From Corynebacterium sp. ACRQK (GTDB lineage Bacteria > Actinomycetota > Actinomycetes > Mycobacteriales > Mycobacteriaceae): a stretch of 64,000 nucleotides of DNA. Position 1 is the first letter of the stretch. Each line of letters begins with the position of its first letter. The position numbers and the translations under genes are program-made. Under the pieces are notes generated by a model. It did not search any database. It saw only the letters and a program-made list of their open reading frames with translations, and was not told where the DNA came from. Positions 26,664-37,959 of the stretch are shown here, piece after piece. The DNA lies in NCBI RefSeq assembly GCF_022345965.1, contig NZ_JAKRMU010000001.1, forward strand, positions 248,001 to 312,000. Direction: 5' to 3'.

Positions 26664-26834
26664 AAAACCTCCGGTCGATAAAAACTCATCACTAAATAGA
26701 CCGGAGGTCTCCCCTGCCCGTTCCATGAAAGTTGCGGGCCGACATGACCGGGAGGTTCGCGGATACTCCGCAACCGGCCGTGCTGACGATCAATGTCGAG
26801 GGCACCAAGCAAGCTTGGCGTTAGGGTACTCCCC
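26664..26834 (-). promoter_or_regulatory. yybP-ykoY manganese riboswitch before terC
   Basis: Read on the minus strand, the leader starts with GGGGAGTACCC (26834 downward), then ATCGTCAGCACGG, a GTTGCGG/CCGCAAC helix and finally GGGGAGACC (26714-26706), the conserved signatures of the yybP-ykoY Mn2+ aptamer. The expression platform is a 9-base-pair helix CCTCCGGTC (26707-26699) with GACCGGAGG (26676-26668), followed by TTTT (26667-26664). This is both an intrinsic-terminator-like hairpin and a trap for the terC ribosome binding site. Part of the first arm is also the aptamer's 3' end, so the two folds exclude each other. A -10 TAGAGT (26849-26854, minus) fits a start just before the aptamer. 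Confidence 0.87.
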
Positions 26835-26886
26835 TCCAACTGCCGACTACTCTACACCCTGCAGAAGCCAGCTGCGCTATAGGGGG

Positions 26887-29800
26887 CTACACGGCACCGC
26901 TCGGCGGGTTAGCTGCGACCACGCGCGTCCCGCCATCGCTGCCACCCTCGGCCGCGTCGGCACCATCAGCATCCGCCTCCATGACTTCCTTGGGAGCGTC
27001 CTCAGGGTTTGCTCCCTTAATCATCCAGAGCATCGTGTCGAGCTCCTCAGGCTTGACCAGCACCTCACGCGCCTTCGACCCCTCGGAGGGTCCGACCACG
27101 CCGCGGGTCTCCATCAGATCCATCAGTCGTCCGGCCTTGGCAAAGCCGATACGCAGCTTGCGCTGCAGCATGGATGTAGAGCCGAACTGGCTGGTGACCA
27201 CCAGCTCCACGGCTTGCAGCAGATCCTCCAAGTCGTTGCCGATATCCGGGTCGATGTTCTTCTTCGCCTCGGCGGCCTTGTCCTCGGTAACACCCTCCGT
27301 GTAGTCGGGATCGGCCTGGTCCTTGGCGGCCTCCACGACGGCGGTGATTTCCTCATCTGTCACGAAAGCACCCTGAATGCGCTGCGGCTTGCCCGCGCCC
27401 TGCGGGATGAACAGCCCATCGCCCATGCCAATCAGCTTCTCTGCGCCGCCCTGGTCCAGGATCACGCGGGAGTCAGTGGAGGAACTGGTGGCGAAGGCCA
27501 GTCGGGAAGGAACGTTCGTCTTGATCAGGCCGGTGACCACGTCCACGGACGGGCGCTGTGTTGCCAGCACCAGGTGGATACCGGCGGCACGCGCCTTCTG
27601 GGTGATGCGCACAATCGAGTCCTCGATCTCGCGCGGGGCGGTCATCATCAGGTCAGCCAGCTCGTCGACCACGCACACGATGTACGGGTACGGGCGGTAC
27701 TCGCGCTCCGAGCCCAGCGGGGTGGTGATCTCCCCGGACTTAACTTTGCGGTTGAAGTCCTTAATATGGCGCACGCGGCTGGCCTTCATGTCCATGTAGC
27801 GCTGCTCCATCTCCTCCACTAGCCAGGTCAGGGCGGCGGCCGCCTTCTTCGGCTGGGTGATGATGGGGGTAATCAGATGCGGGATGCCCTCGTAGGGAGT
27901 CAGCTCCACCATCTTCGGATCCACCAGGATCAGACGCACCTCGTCCGGAGTGGCACGAGTCAGCAGCGAAACCAGCATGGAGTTCACGAAGGCCGACTTA
28001 CCGGAGCCGGTGGAACCCGCCACCAGCAAGTGTGGCATCTTCTGAATCGAGTGGGCCACGAAGTCGCCCTCGATATCCTTGCCCAGGCCAATGACCATCG
28101 GGTCGGCATCCCCGCACACCTTCGGTGCCTCCAGCACGTCGCCGAGGCGCACCATCTCGCGGTCCGTATTGGGCACCTCGATACCGACAGCGGACTTGCC
28201 CGGGATCGGGGTCAGTAAGCGCACGTTGTCGGTGGCTACCGCATAGGCCAGGTTGGACTGCAGGTTTGTGATCTTGGAGACCTTCACGCCCGGGCCGAGC
28301 TCAACCTCATAGCGGGTAACTGTCGGTCCGCGGCTAAAGCCCGTCACCTGCGCGTCGACGTTGAACTCCTCGAACACTTCAGTGATCGCCTCGATCATCC
28401 GATCGTTCGTTTCACTGCGGGTCTTCGGCGCATCTCCATTGAGCAGCAGGTTCGTCGACGGCAGCGCGTAGTCGCTGTCTTCCTTTTTCTCTGTAGCCTT
28501 TTTTGTGACGCCCTCAGACACATCCTCTTCCAGCTCCGATTTAGGCGTGGAGGCTGGAACGGCGGCAGCGTCAATCCCCGAGCGGGCGATGATGGCCTGT
28601 CGCACCGAGTCACTGGAGTCGACAACGGGATCCCGCTTGGGCTCCGGCTTGGACTCTACCTGGGGCTCCGGGTCGTCGTCCTCCAGCAGCTCTGCGACGT
28701 CCTCCACCTGTGGTGCAGGCTTCGGTTGACTGCGCTTCGATTCCGTGCGCTTTGACTGGGTACGCTTGCGCCGCTGCGGCGTACGAGAAGCCGTCGTATC
28801 GAGCACCAGGGTCTCGTTGGAATCAGCAGCGACGGAGTCATCCACATCGCCTCCCTGCTCCTCCACCGGATAATTGTCCATCGGCGTCCGGCGAGCAGCA
28901 CGGGTGATCTGACGGTCGACGTGGCCGTACTGATCGTCCTCATCGACGTCATTTGCGTGGTCTTCGTAGTCGTCGTAATCATCGCTACCGCTGCCCTCGC
29001 GCCAGCTGCCCACACCCAGGAAGTCCGCTGCGAGGGTATAGATCTGCTTTACCGTCAGACCCGTGAGCTGCAATGCGCCGTACACAATCGCTAGTAGCAG
29101 TAGAGGAACGGCTAGGTAGGCGCTAAAGCCAACGGCCATCGGGGTACCAATGGCCTGGCCAACCAGGCCACCCGCGCTCGCCTTTCCGGCGCTGTCGGTG
29201 GGCTGGCCCGCGAAGATGTGAATGAGCCCCAGCATCGGCAGAACCACCAGCGCTAAGCCGATCCACAGGCGGACGGTAGAACGCTGAGTGCGCTCGATGC
29301 CAACCATCAGCACCCACGCAGCGAAGGCCATAGCGATCGGGACGACGTATCCGCCCGCGCCGATGATCCAGGTAAGAATCCCCGCGATGCCGTTGCCCAC
29401 GGCACCGCCCACTCCAAACCACAAGGTCCCAGCGAGGATCAGAGCTACGGCGAACACGCCGATGGCGGCACCGTCATAGGAGCCGCCGATGCGCCTCGAT
29501 CCGGCACCCTCGTTGGGTTCTTGGGCGTTGAAGTCGGCGTCAAAACCATCGTCCTCGGTGTCTGGCGTCCAGCCGTCGCTAGCGCGCGAACCGCGGCCAG
29601 CGTCAAGTCTGTTAGCTTGACCATTGCGGGATTTCCGCTGCTTTCCCCGCTTAGAGATCACCTGGGTTTCCGCCTCCTCTAGAAAATCTGCATCGTCATA
29701 AGAATCAAAGTCACCCGCGTTGCTGCGAGTCGTTAGGCGGCGGGTTAAGCCACCAATACCCCGTGCCGCACCACTAAACGCAGACCCCAGCGAATGGCCG

Positions 29801-29985
29801 ACCACGCCAAAGGCGCTGCCGGTGCGTTCGAAGTCCTCGCCCCCGGCATAGCCAGAATAACCGGCACCGACCGGCGCGGAAGATCGCGAGTCTTCGAATC
29901 CACCGCGGCGGCCGGAGCTCGGCCGGTTGGCATGTGCACCCCTTCCTCGGGGCGCAGAACTGCGAGAAGGACTAGTAACAGACAT
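26887..29985 (-). CDS. ftsK: DNA translocase FtsK
   Basis: A 1032-residue septal DNA pump. An Arg/Gly-rich N-terminus is followed by four membrane segments (about residues 170-320), a long acidic and Lys-rich linker, the RecA-like motor with Walker [11 protein letters not shown] and Walker [11 protein letters not shown], and a C-terminal winged-helix gamma domain ([20 protein letters not shown]) that reads polar DNA motifs. The frame allows a start at 30021, but ATG 29985 (MSVTSP) is preferred, because a TAAAGT -10 ends seven bases before it. Confidence 0.95.
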   Translation of the reverse strand: MSVTSPSRSSAPRGRGAHANRPSSGRRGGFEDSRSSAPVGAGYSGYAGGEDFERTGSAFGVVGHSLGSAFSGAARGIGGLTRRLTTRSNAGDFDSYDDADFLEEAETQVISKRGKQRKSRNGQANRLDAGRGSRASDGWTPDTEDDGFDADFNAQEPNEGAGSRRIGGSYDGAAIGVFAVALILAGTLWFGVGGAVGNGIAGILTWIIGAGGYVVPIAMAFAAWVLMVGIERTQRSTVRLWIGLALVVLPMLGLIHIFAGQPTDSAGKASAGGLVGQAIGTPMAVGFSAYLAVPLLLLAIVYGALQLTGLTVKQIYTLAADFLGVGSWREGSGSDDYDDYEDHANDVDEDDQYGHVDRQITRAARRTPMDNYPVEEQGGDVDDSVAADSNETLVLDTTASRTPQRRKRTQSKRTESKRSQPKPAPQVEDVAELLEDDDPEPQVESKPEPKRDPVVDSSDSVRQAIIARSGIDAAAVPASTPKSELEEDVSEGVTKKATEKKEDSDYALPSTNLLLNGDAPKTRSETNDRMIEAITEVFEEFNVDAQVTGFSRGPTVTRYEVELGPGVKVSKITNLQSNLAYAVATDNVRLLTPIPGKSAVGIEVPNTDREMVRLGDVLEAPKVCGDADPMVIGLGKDIEGDFVAHSIQKMPHLLVAGSTGSGKSAFVNSMLVSLLTRATPDEVRLILVDPKMVELTPYEGIPHLITPIITQPKKAAAALTWLVEEMEQRYMDMKASRVRHIKDFNRKVKSGEITTPLGSEREYRPYPYIVCVVDELADLMMTAPREIEDSIVRITQKARAAGIHLVLATQRPSVDVVTGLIKTNVPSRLAFATSSSTDSRVILDQGGAEKLIGMGDGLFIPQGAGKPQRIQGAFVTDEEITAVVEAAKDQADPDYTEGVTEDKAAEAKKNIDPDIGNDLEDLLQAVELVVTSQFGSTSMLQRKLRIGFAKAGRLMDLMETRGVVGPSEGSKAREVLVKPEELDTMLWMIKGANPEDAPKEVMEADADGADAAEGGSDGGTRVVAANPPSGAV

Positions 29986-30074
29986 GGCCACCACTTTAGT
30001 CGCACTGATCACAGTAGTCACATGAGCAACACGCGCTTTGTTCTAAAAAGATGCTCAGATTCGACGGACAATGT

Positions 30075-30719
30075 CTAAAACACGTGGCGCTTAACGCGTA
30101 CGGTCGTGTCCTCATCCGCCGGGTTCAGAACAACGTCCACGGCGCCGTCACGTCCATACAGCCACAGCAGCAGCTCCCCGGCTTCGCCGCTTACCCGTAC
30201 TTCGTCGGTGCTGTCGGCACCCGCACGGACCACAGCCGGCGCGGCGGCGTCGCTACGCTCCAGCACCACGTGAATCGTCGAGGAACGCAGGAAGAACTTC
30301 GCCATCTTTGACAGCGCCTTCCACAGGTCATCCCGCGCGGATTGCGGCAGATCGCGGGGAACGTACTCCCCTCCCCCACGGCGCAGATCCTCGTGGTGAA
30401 CGAAGTTCTCGGCTAGGTTGGCGTACTTGTCCGCCAGGCGCAACGGATTCCACGTCGGCGGACCGTTGCGGTACATCTCCACCAGCTCACCATACGGCTT
30501 GGACTCGTAGTCGTGGCTGACGGAATCCAGGCGATTGGCAAGCCCCTTGAAGAACATGCCAGCGGCAGCATCCGGACGGTACTCGCGGATAACGAGATGG
30601 ACCACCAAATCGCGAGCAGTCCAGCCCGCGCACAACGTAGGTGCGTCGGGACTGGACTGCTGTAGAAGGTTTGCCAGGGCTTCGCGTTCCGCTTGGGAGG
30701 TGTTCATGTTGTGTTCCAT
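30075..30719 (-). CDS. TIGR03085-family metal-binding protein
   Basis: A 214-residue protein of the DinB/mycothiol-dependent maleylpyruvate isomerase fold. It starts with SQAEREALANLL, then CAGWTARDLVVHLVIRE and FVHHEDLRRG, whose His residues form the predicted metal site. Substrate and role are unknown. A GTG- or ATG-type start cluster (30719 or the Met at 30707) is unresolved. It lies between ftsK and RNase J, an arrangement shared with other corynebacteria. Confidence 0.82.
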   Translation of the reverse strand: MEHNMNTSQAEREALANLLQQSSPDAPTLCAGWTARDLVVHLVIREYRPDAAAGMFFKGLANRLDSVSHDYESKPYGELVEMYRNGPPTWNPLRLADKYANLAENFVHHEDLRRGGGEYVPRDLPQSARDDLWKALSKMAKFFLRSSTIHVVLERSDAAAPAVVRAGADSTDEVRVSGEAGELLLWLYGRDGAVDVVLNPADEDTTVRVKRHVF

Positions 30720-30746
30720 GCCACCCCAGCGTAGCGAAACCTTAGG

Positions 30747-32870
30747 CTAGACGGATTCGCGCGACTCTTCTTCCTCGAGTTCCTCGACAATCTCGGAACT
30801 CATCGGCACGACGGTCGGCACGATCATCGGCTTGCGGTTCCACTTGTCGGAGATCAGCTTGCCCACCTTGCGGCGGATAGCCTGCGCCATGCGGTAGGGA
30901 TCGTTCTCGCCTTCGCCGGCCAGGTCGATCATGATGTTGTCGACCTTCTCCTGTATCTCCTTGAGCATGTCGCGGGCATCGTCGGAGAAGCCCTTGGCTT
31001 GCACGCTCGGAACCTCCAGCGGACGTCCGGTGCGGTTGTCGATGACGGTGGTAATGGAAATGAGGCCACCCTCGGACATCGCGGTGCGGTCCTCCAGGAC
31101 GCCACTGTCGATATCGCCCATGCGGGTGCCGTCGACGTACAGGTTACCGACGGTGATCTGGCCGACCACCTTGGCGTGCCCATTGTGCAGATCGACAACC
31201 ACGCCGTTCTGCGCCAGCGGGATGTTGTTCGGGTTAACACCGGTGCTGATTGCCAGCTCCTTGTTGGCGCGCAGGTGGCGCCACTCGCCGTGCACCGGCA
31301 TTGCGTTGCGCGGACGGGCGGCGTTGTACAGGAACAGCAGCTCGCCCGAGTAGCCGTGGCCGGAGGTGTGCACCTTCGCGTCGCGGCCCGTGATCACGGT
31401 CGCGCCGATCTGGGAAAGCATGTTAATCACGCCGAACACCGCTTCCTCGTTACCCGGAACCAGGGAGGAGGACAGGATGATCAGATCGCCGTCGCGGACG
31501 GTGATCTGACGGTGCTCACGGCGAGCCATGCGCGACAGCGCGGCCATCGGCTCGCCCTGCGTACCGGTAGTAATCAGCACGACCTTGTGCGGAGCCATCT
31601 TGGAGGCTTCGTCCATAGAGACGATGGTGCCGCGCGGGACGTTCAGGTAACCCATGCGCTCTGCGATCTCCATGTTGCGGATCATGGAGCGGCCGTTGAA
31701 GGCAACCTTGCGGTTGGCCGCCACGGCCGCGTCCACGGCCGACTGCACACGGGAGACGTTCGATGCGAAGGAGGCGATGATGACGCGCTGCTTAGCGTCG
31801 CGCACCAGGCGCTTCAGCGTTGGCGCGATGTCAGCCTCGGAGCCGGATACGCCCGGGGTGGTGGCATTGGTGGAGTCACACAGGAACAGATCCACGCCCT
31901 CGTCGCCGAACCGAGACAGCGCGGGAAGATCCGTCGGACGTCCGTCCAGCGGGGTCTGGTCCAGCTTGATGTCGCCGGTGTGAACCAGCAGGCCAGCGCC
32001 GGTCTTCAGCGCGATGCCCAGGCAGTCCGGGATGGAGTGGTTCACTGCGAAGAAGCGCAGGTCAAACGGGCCACGACTCTCGTGGGAGTTCTCGTCGACC
32101 TCAATCAGCTTCGGGCGCTGGCGGTGCTCCTGAGTCTTCGCTGCGATCAAGGCGCACGTGAAGCGGGAGGCGATAATCGGAATGTCCGCGCGCTGCTTCA
32201 GTAGCCACGGGATAGCGCCGATGTGGTCCTCGTGACCGTGGGTGATGACCAGCGCTTCCACGCGGTCCCACTTGTCCTCCAGGTAGCTGAAGTCCGGCAG
32301 GATCAGGTCCACGCCCGGCTCACCGGAGCTCGGAAACAGCACACCACAGTCGATGATCAGCAGGCGGCCTTCGTACTCAAAGACCGTCATGTTGCGGCCG
32401 ATCTCGGAGATACCGCCCAGCGCGACAATACGCAGGCTGCCCTTCGGCTGCTTCGGCGGCTTCGGCAGGCGCTGCGTCAGGTCCGCGCCCTGCATGGCCT
32501 TCAGTGCGCCCTTGCGACGGTCGCCACCGCGACCCCGGCCACGGCCCTTGCCACCGCCGTTGTTCCGGTTGCCACCGTTGTTGTTGCCGTTGTTGCCGCC
32601 GATGCCGCGGCCCCGACCACGGGAGCGACGGTTACGGTTGCGGTTCCCGCCACCGTTGTTGTTCTTGTTGCCGCCGTTGTCGGCAGAGTCGTTGTTATCG
32701 GTGCCGCCGGAGTTGTTGTTGCTGTTGTTCTTAGCGACGCCACCATCGTTGAAAACCGTCGCAGCCTCAGAGTTAGAGACCGGGGTGTTGTCCGATTGTG
32801 CTTCCGCTTCGGCGCTCGGCGGAGCGGCCTTCCGAGTAACCTTGCGGCCTCGGGAACGTTGTTCAGTCAT
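30747..32870 (-). CDS. rnj: Ribonuclease J with low-complexity N-terminal extension
   Basis: A 707-residue metallo-beta-lactamase/beta-CASP nuclease for mRNA decay and rRNA maturation. The catalytic motif HGHEDHIGAI and the late SGHGYSGE and PVHGEWRH motifs are intact. Before the enzyme lies a stretch of about 140 residues, rich in Asn, Gly and Arg (runs such as NNNSGG, NRNRNRRSRGRGRG), predicted disordered and RNA-binding. The frame is open to 32960, but ATG 32870 (MTEQRSRGRK), just after the dapA stop and with AGGGA before it, is the likely start. It is the last gene of dapB-thyX-dapA-rnj. Confidence 0.94.
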   Translation of the reverse strand: MTEQRSRGRKVTRKAAPPSAEAEAQSDNTPVSNSEAATVFNDGGVAKNNSNNNSGGTDNNDSADNGGNKNNNGGGNRNRNRRSRGRGRGIGGNNGNNNGGNRNNGGGKGRGRGRGGDRRKGALKAMQGADLTQRLPKPPKQPKGSLRIVALGGISEIGRNMTVFEYEGRLLIIDCGVLFPSSGEPGVDLILPDFSYLEDKWDRVEALVITHGHEDHIGAIPWLLKQRADIPIIASRFTCALIAAKTQEHRQRPKLIEVDENSHESRGPFDLRFFAVNHSIPDCLGIALKTGAGLLVHTGDIKLDQTPLDGRPTDLPALSRFGDEGVDLFLCDSTNATTPGVSGSEADIAPTLKRLVRDAKQRVIIASFASNVSRVQSAVDAAVAANRKVAFNGRSMIRNMEIAERMGYLNVPRGTIVSMDEASKMAPHKVVLITTGTQGEPMAALSRMARREHRQITVRDGDLIILSSSLVPGNEEAVFGVINMLSQIGATVITGRDAKVHTSGHGYSGELLFLYNAARPRNAMPVHGEWRHLRANKELAISTGVNPNNIPLAQNGVVVDLHNGHAKVVGQITVGNLYVDGTRMGDIDSGVLEDRTAMSEGGLISITTVIDNRTGRPLEVPSVQAKGFSDDARDMLKEIQEKVDNIMIDLAGEGENDPYRMAQAIRRKVGKLISDKWNRKPMIVPTVVPMSSEIVEELEEEESRESV

Positions 32871-32877
32871 ATTTTCC

Positions 32878-33780
32878 CTATACCCCTGCTGCCTGCAGGT
32901 CTTGAGCCAGCTGATCCATCTCAGCGGCTGTTGGTTCGATAATGGGAAGACGCGGTGCACCCACGGCCTTCCCCTTTAGCTTCAGTGCTGCCTTCGCGAA
33001 TGTCACGCCTCCGAGGCGGGCCTGTGCCTTCTGTAGCGGCTGCAGTTGCACTGCGATGCTACGGGCGGTGGCGATGTCGCCTGCGTCGAACGCATCCCTC
33101 ATCTGCTTGAGCTGTCGCGTTGCTACGTGGCCAATCACAGAGATGAAGCCAGTGGCACCTGCGGCCAACCAAGGCAGGTTCAACGGGTCATCGCCCGAGT
33201 ACCAAGCCAGGTCGGTGTTCTCAATCAGTTCCATGCCGGCGGCCAGGTCGCCCTTTGCATCCTTGACGGCTGCGATCTGTGGATGATCGGCCAGTCGGTG
33301 CAGGGTCTCCGACTCCACCGGGACGACGGATCGAGAGGGAATGTCGTAGACGCACACTGGAATATCCACCGCGTCCGCAACGGTCGTAAAGTGCTGGTAG
33401 ATGCCCTCTTGGCTGGGACGAGAGTAATAAGGAGTCACAACCAGCAGAGAGTCAGCCCCCGCCTCTTGCGATGCACGAGACATTTCTACGGTGACAGCTG
33501 TGTCATAAGATCCGCTTCCGGCGATCAGTTTTACGCGGTCGCCGAGCTCGGATCGTACTGCTCTGAGCAGGTCAAGCTTCTCGGTCGCACCCGTGGTGGG
33601 TGATTCTCCGGTAGTTCCGGCCAAGACCAAAGAATCGCAGCCCTCATCCACGAAGTGGCCAGCAAGTGCCACGCCCGCGTCCAAGTCGATGGAACCGTCC
33701 TTCTTGAAGGGGGTCACCATCGCAAGAGAGATAGTTCCGAAGTGCGCGGATCCCCTTGTTGCTGCGTTACCTGTACTCAT
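32878..33780 (-). CDS. dapA: 4-hydroxy-tetrahydrodipicolinate synthase DapA
   Basis: A 300-residue TIM-barrel aldolase condensing pyruvate with aspartate semialdehyde, the first committed step to lysine and diaminopimelate. The motif GTTGESPTTGATEK, the catalytic Tyr in VCVYDIPSRS and the Schiff-base Lys in AAVKDAKGD are present. A TAGTCT -10 ends eight bases before the ATG, suggesting an extra promoter inside the cluster. It sits 92 bases after thyX and seven before RNase J. Confidence 0.95.
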   Translation of the reverse strand: MSTGNAATRGSAHFGTISLAMVTPFKKDGSIDLDAGVALAGHFVDEGCDSLVLAGTTGESPTTGATEKLDLLRAVRSELGDRVKLIAGSGSYDTAVTVEMSRASQEAGADSLLVVTPYYSRPSQEGIYQHFTTVADAVDIPVCVYDIPSRSVVPVESETLHRLADHPQIAAVKDAKGDLAAGMELIENTDLAWYSGDDPLNLPWLAAGATGFISVIGHVATRQLKQMRDAFDAGDIATARSIAVQLQPLQKAQARLGGVTFAKAALKLKGKAVGAPRLPIIEPTAAEMDQLAQDLQAAGV

Positions 33781-33872
33781 GACTCCCCAGACTACCTTCC
33801 TTCACGAGAAACTCACGTATTTGGGTGTTGTTTTCGGCGGGTTGTACTCAATGGCCCTAAGGTCCGCCATCC

Positions 33873-34625
33873 TTAAGATTCACCGACGTACGGGCTCGTC
33901 GCCATCTCCCCGCCGTCGTGCAACTGCGTGATCGAGAAGTCCTCAAACACGTTCGGCGCTACTTCCTGCAGTTTACGCAAGCACGCGACAGCGATCCGGC
34001 GGATCTCCGGATCCGCATGCTCGGCGGCGCGCATGGCGATAAAATGCCGCCAGCTGCGGAAGTTGCCACTCATGACAAAACGAGTTTCAATGCAGTTCGG
34101 CAACACTGCTCGGGCCGCCTGCCGTGCCTGCTTCGTGCGCAACACGGCGTTTGGCTCCTCGGCGAAGTCCTCGCCCAAGCCATCCAAGATCTCCCGGTAG
34201 GCGTCGTAGGCCACGTCCGCGGTCTGCAGGAACAGCTTCTTCAAGTCCTCATTGCCGGCTACCGCTTCGGGCACTACGACCCGCGCCTCGTCGGCAGGTA
34301 CGTAGCGCTGCGAAAGCTGGCTGAAGCTGAAATGCCGGTGGCGCATGATCTCGTGACCACACGAGCGAGAAACTCCGCGCAGGTACATCGAGGCACTGGC
34401 GTGCTCCAGCAGCGTGGTGTGGCCGACGTCCATGATGTGGCGGACGTACGCCGCATTCGTCGCAGTGTGCGGGTTGGGCTTGTCCCACGTTTCGTAGCAA
34501 GCCCTGCCTGCGAACTCGACCAAAGCGGCACTATCATCCACGTCAGTTTGCCAGTTCAGGTCTGGCGCTGAGTCAAAGGCGGTGTGACCCACGAGGTCGA
34601 TCTGTAGGGGTGCAACAGTAGCCAT
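33873..34625 (-). CDS. thyX: Flavin-dependent thymidylate synthase ThyX
   Basis: A 250-residue FAD enzyme making dTMP from dUMP. The ThyX motif RHRx7S appears as RHRHFSFSQLS near residue 95. The usual partner motifs RGVSRSCGHEI and the C-terminal NCIETRFVMSGNFRSW are clear. It lies in the conserved dapB-thyX-dapA order, three bases after dapB, so it is coupled with cell-wall precursor genes. Whether a ThyA also exists cannot be seen here. Confidence 0.95.
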   Translation of the reverse strand: MATVAPLQIDLVGHTAFDSAPDLNWQTDVDDSAALVEFAGRACYETWDKPNPHTATNAAYVRHIMDVGHTTLLEHASASMYLRGVSRSCGHEIMRHRHFSFSQLSQRYVPADEARVVVPEAVAGNEDLKKLFLQTADVAYDAYREILDGLGEDFAEEPNAVLRTKQARQAARAVLPNCIETRFVMSGNFRSWRHFIAMRAAEHADPEIRRIAVACLRKLQEVAPNVFEDFSITQLHDGGEMATSPYVGES

Positions 34626-34628
34626 GAA

Positions 34629-35405
<777 letters not shown>

Positions 35406-35448
35406 TCAATCGCTCCTTTATAGCTCGAATTTAGCCCGTAGCAAGTGG

Positions 35449-37743
35449 TTAGTTGTCTTCAACCAGAACCAGGGAGATCTTGCCACGGTTATCGATGTCC
35501 GCGATCTCCACCTCGAGCTTGTCGCCCACCGAGACCTCGTCCTCAACGCGCTCGATGCGGCGATCGCCGCCCAGGTTCGAGATGTGAATCAGGCCGTCCC
35601 TACCCGGCATCAGAGAAACGAACGCACCGAACGCGGTGGTCTTCACTACTGTGCCCAGGAAGCGGTCGCCCACCTTCGGCTGCTGCGGATTCGCGATGGC
35701 GTTGATCTTCTCCTCCGCCTCGCGCGCAGCCTCGCCTCCGACGGCGGAGATGAACACCGTGCCATCGTCCTCGATGGTGATGTTGGCGCCAGTCTCCTCC
35801 GTGATCTGGTTGATGGTCTTGCCCTTCGGGCCGATGACCTCCCCGATCTTGTTCTGCGGAATATTGATGCTGGTGATCTGCGGAGCCAAGTCGCTCATAT
35901 CATCCGGAGAGTCAATGGCCTCGTCCATCAGCTGCAGGATCTCCAGGCGTGCGGTGCGCGCCTGCTGCAGCGCCTCGGCCAGAACGTCGGACGGGATGCC
36001 GTCGAGCTTCGTATCCAGCTGCAGGGCCGTCACGAAGTCGGGAGTGCCCGCGACCTTGAAGTCCATGTCACCGAAAGCATCCTCGGCGCCCAGGATGTCG
36101 GTCAGCGTGACGTACTTGTCCTTGCCGGTCTTGCCAACCTTTCCAGTCACCAGGCCCATTGCAATGCCGGCCACCGGTGCCTTCAGCGGCACACCGGCGT
36201 TGTACAGGCTCAGGGTCGAGGCACACACGGAACCCATGGAGGTCGAGCCGTTGGAGCCCAGTGCCTCCGAGACCTGGCGGATGGTGTACGGGAAGTCATC
36301 GCGGCTGGGGATCACGGGCGTCAATGCGCGTTCCGCAAGCGCGCCGTGGCCGATCTCGCGGCGCTTCGGGGAGCCCACGCGGCCGGTCTCTCCGGTGGAG
36401 TACGGCGGGAAGTTGTAATGGTGGATGTAGCGCTTCGTGGTCTCCGGCCCCAGCGAGTCGATCTGCTGCTCCATCTTCAGCATGTCCAGCGTGGTCACAC
36501 CTAGGATCTGGGTCTCGCCGCGCTCGAACAGGGCGGAGCCGTGCGCACGTGGCAGCAGATGGACGACGATGCCCAGGTCGCGGATCGTGGTGCTGTCGCG
36601 GCCGTCGATGCGGAAACCGTCCTCCAGGATGCGGCGGCGCACCACCGTCTTGGTGACTTCATTGTGCGCAGCGCGGATCTCCGTCTCGCGCTCCGGGAAC
36701 TCCGGCAACAGATCATCAACGCTGGCCTGCATGTTCGCAGCCAGTGCCTCGTCGCGCTCCTGCTTGTCGGCGATGGACATGATGTCTTCCAGCGCATCCA
36801 GCGCTTCCGCCTGGACAGAGGCGAAAACATCCTCGCCATAGGGCGGGAACAGTTCGAATTCGCGCGTCTCGGCGTCCACAGCCTTGGCAAGAGCGTCCTG
36901 CGCCTCACAGAGCGTGGCAATGAATGGCTTAGCGGCCTCGATACCCTGCGCCACAACCTCTTCGGTCGGCGCCGGCGCGCCCTCGGCGATGCGCTCAACG
37001 ACGGTGTCGGTAGCGCTCGCCTCAACCATCATGACGGCAACGTTCGGCTCGCCGCTACCTGCCCCATTGCCACGACCGCGACCACGGCCACGGGCCGGCT
37101 TCACCGGCTCGGTTACACGGCCGGCCACGACCAGCTCGAAGATGGCCTGTTCTTCCTGCTCGCGAGTCGGGAAGGCAACCCACTGACCCTCCGGGTGGTC
37201 GGCGTCCACGACGAGCGCCATGCGCACGCCACCCACCGGGCCGGAAACCGGCAGACCGGACAGCTGAGTGGAAGCGGAAGCGCCATTGATGGCCAGCACG
37301 TCATAGCGATCCTTCGGATCCATCGACAGGACGGTCACGATGACCTGCACCTCGTTGCGCAGGCCGCGAACGAAGGTGGGGCGCAGCGGACGGTCAATCA
37401 GGCGGGCGGCCAGGATCGCATCCGTACCCGGGCGGCCTTCGCGGCGGAAGAAGCTCCCCGGGATGCGACCGACGGAGTACATGCGCTCTTCCACGTCCAC
37501 GGTCAGCGGGAAGAAGTCGATGCCCTCGCGCGGCTGGCGGGAGGCGGCGGTGGTGGACAGCAGCATCGTGTCCTCGTCCAGGTAGGCCGTCACTGCCCCA
37601 TCGGCCTGGCGTGCCAGCAACCCGGTTTCAAAGCGGATGCTGCGGGTGCCAAAATCGCCGTTATCAATGGTGGCCTCTACTTCCCACACACCGGCATCCG
37701 GGTCAACGAGCTCTGCTTGGATGTTCTGCTTCTTCGTACTCAT
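35449..37743 (-). CDS. pnp: Polyribonucleotide nucleotidyltransferase PNPase
   Basis: A 764-residue phosphorolytic 3'-5' exoribonuclease. Two RNase PH-like domains (with [11 protein letters not shown] in the first and [21 protein letters not shown] in the second) are followed by a KH domain ([21 protein letters not shown]) and an S1 domain ([23 protein letters not shown]). Actinobacterial PNPases are also known as GpsI. Start ATG 37743 (MSTKKQN) is preferred over TTG 37758. The leader may fold into a long hairpin. It follows rpsO, from which it is separated by a terminator. Confidence 0.96.
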   Translation of the reverse strand: MSTKKQNIQAELVDPDAGVWEVEATIDNGDFGTRSIRFETGLLARQADGAVTAYLDEDTMLLSTTAASRQPREGIDFFPLTVDVEERMYSVGRIPGSFFRREGRPGTDAILAARLIDRPLRPTFVRGLRNEVQVIVTVLSMDPKDRYDVLAINGASASTQLSGLPVSGPVGGVRMALVVDADHPEGQWVAFPTREQEEQAIFELVVAGRVTEPVKPARGRGRGRGNGAGSGEPNVAVMMVEASATDTVVERIAEGAPAPTEEVVAQGIEAAKPFIATLCEAQDALAKAVDAETREFELFPPYGEDVFASVQAEALDALEDIMSIADKQERDEALAANMQASVDDLLPEFPERETEIRAAHNEVTKTVVRRRILEDGFRIDGRDSTTIRDLGIVVHLLPRAHGSALFERGETQILGVTTLDMLKMEQQIDSLGPETTKRYIHHYNFPPYSTGETGRVGSPKRREIGHGALAERALTPVIPSRDDFPYTIRQVSEALGSNGSTSMGSVCASTLSLYNAGVPLKAPVAGIAMGLVTGKVGKTGKDKYVTLTDILGAEDAFGDMDFKVAGTPDFVTALQLDTKLDGIPSDVLAEALQQARTARLEILQLMDEAIDSPDDMSDLAPQITSINIPQNKIGEVIGPKGKTINQITEETGANITIEDDGTVFISAVGGEAAREAEEKINAIANPQQPKVGDRFLGTVVKTTAFGAFVSLMPGRDGLIHISNLGGDRRIERVEDEVSVGDKLEVEIADIDNRGKISLVLVEDN

Positions 37744-37787
37744 AATGGAGTTTTGCAATCGCCTTTCTGCGTTACCTTGCGTTGCAC

Positions 37788-37841
37788 TCCACGGCGGTTG
37801 CCTGTTCGTCTGGTCTTCGGTGCCGACGCCACCGACGTGGA
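37788..37841 (-). promoter_or_regulatory. Imperfect hairpin in the pnp leader
   Basis: TCCACG (37788-37793) and CGTGGA (37836-37841) pair, and after one mismatch CGGT pairs with ACCG, giving a ten-pair interrupted stem with a long loop. A -10 candidate TAGTTT (37850-37855, minus strand) would start the RNA next to it. In E. coli a pnp leader stem is cut by RNase III and PNPase for autoregulation; a similar role here is only suggested. Confidence 0.4.
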
Positions 37842-37907
37842 ATTTTCTTAAACTATTCGACTGGCTTTTAGGATTTAACCGGAATCAAGACTAGCACGAA
37901 AAAGCAC

Positions 37908-37948
37908 AAACGCCCGCCACCTCGTCTTTTGAGAGGTGGCGGGCGTTT
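37908..37948 (-). terminator. Intrinsic terminator of rpsO
   Basis: Arms AAACGCCCGCCACCTC and its complement form a strong GC-rich stem of about 16 pairs around a short loop. On the minus strand it is followed by TTTGTGCTTTTT. It begins 12 bases after the rpsO stop and separates rpsO from pnp. Confidence 0.9.
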
Positions 37949-37959
37949 GATTTGAAGCT

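Noticed and set aside
26725..27822. Open frame of 365 codons crossing the terC leader and the end of ftsK
   Set aside because: It runs antisense through the riboswitch and the conserved FtsK gamma domain, so it is not a gene.
30999..32204. Long open frame of 401 codons opposite RNase J
   Set aside because: It lies entirely antisense to a well-conserved gene in high-GC DNA, has no recognisable domain and no start context. It is a codon-bias shadow.
36541..37851. Open frame of 436 codons opposite pnp
   Set aside because: Antisense shadow of PNPase with unnatural composition (His, Gln and Arg rich) and no family resemblance.
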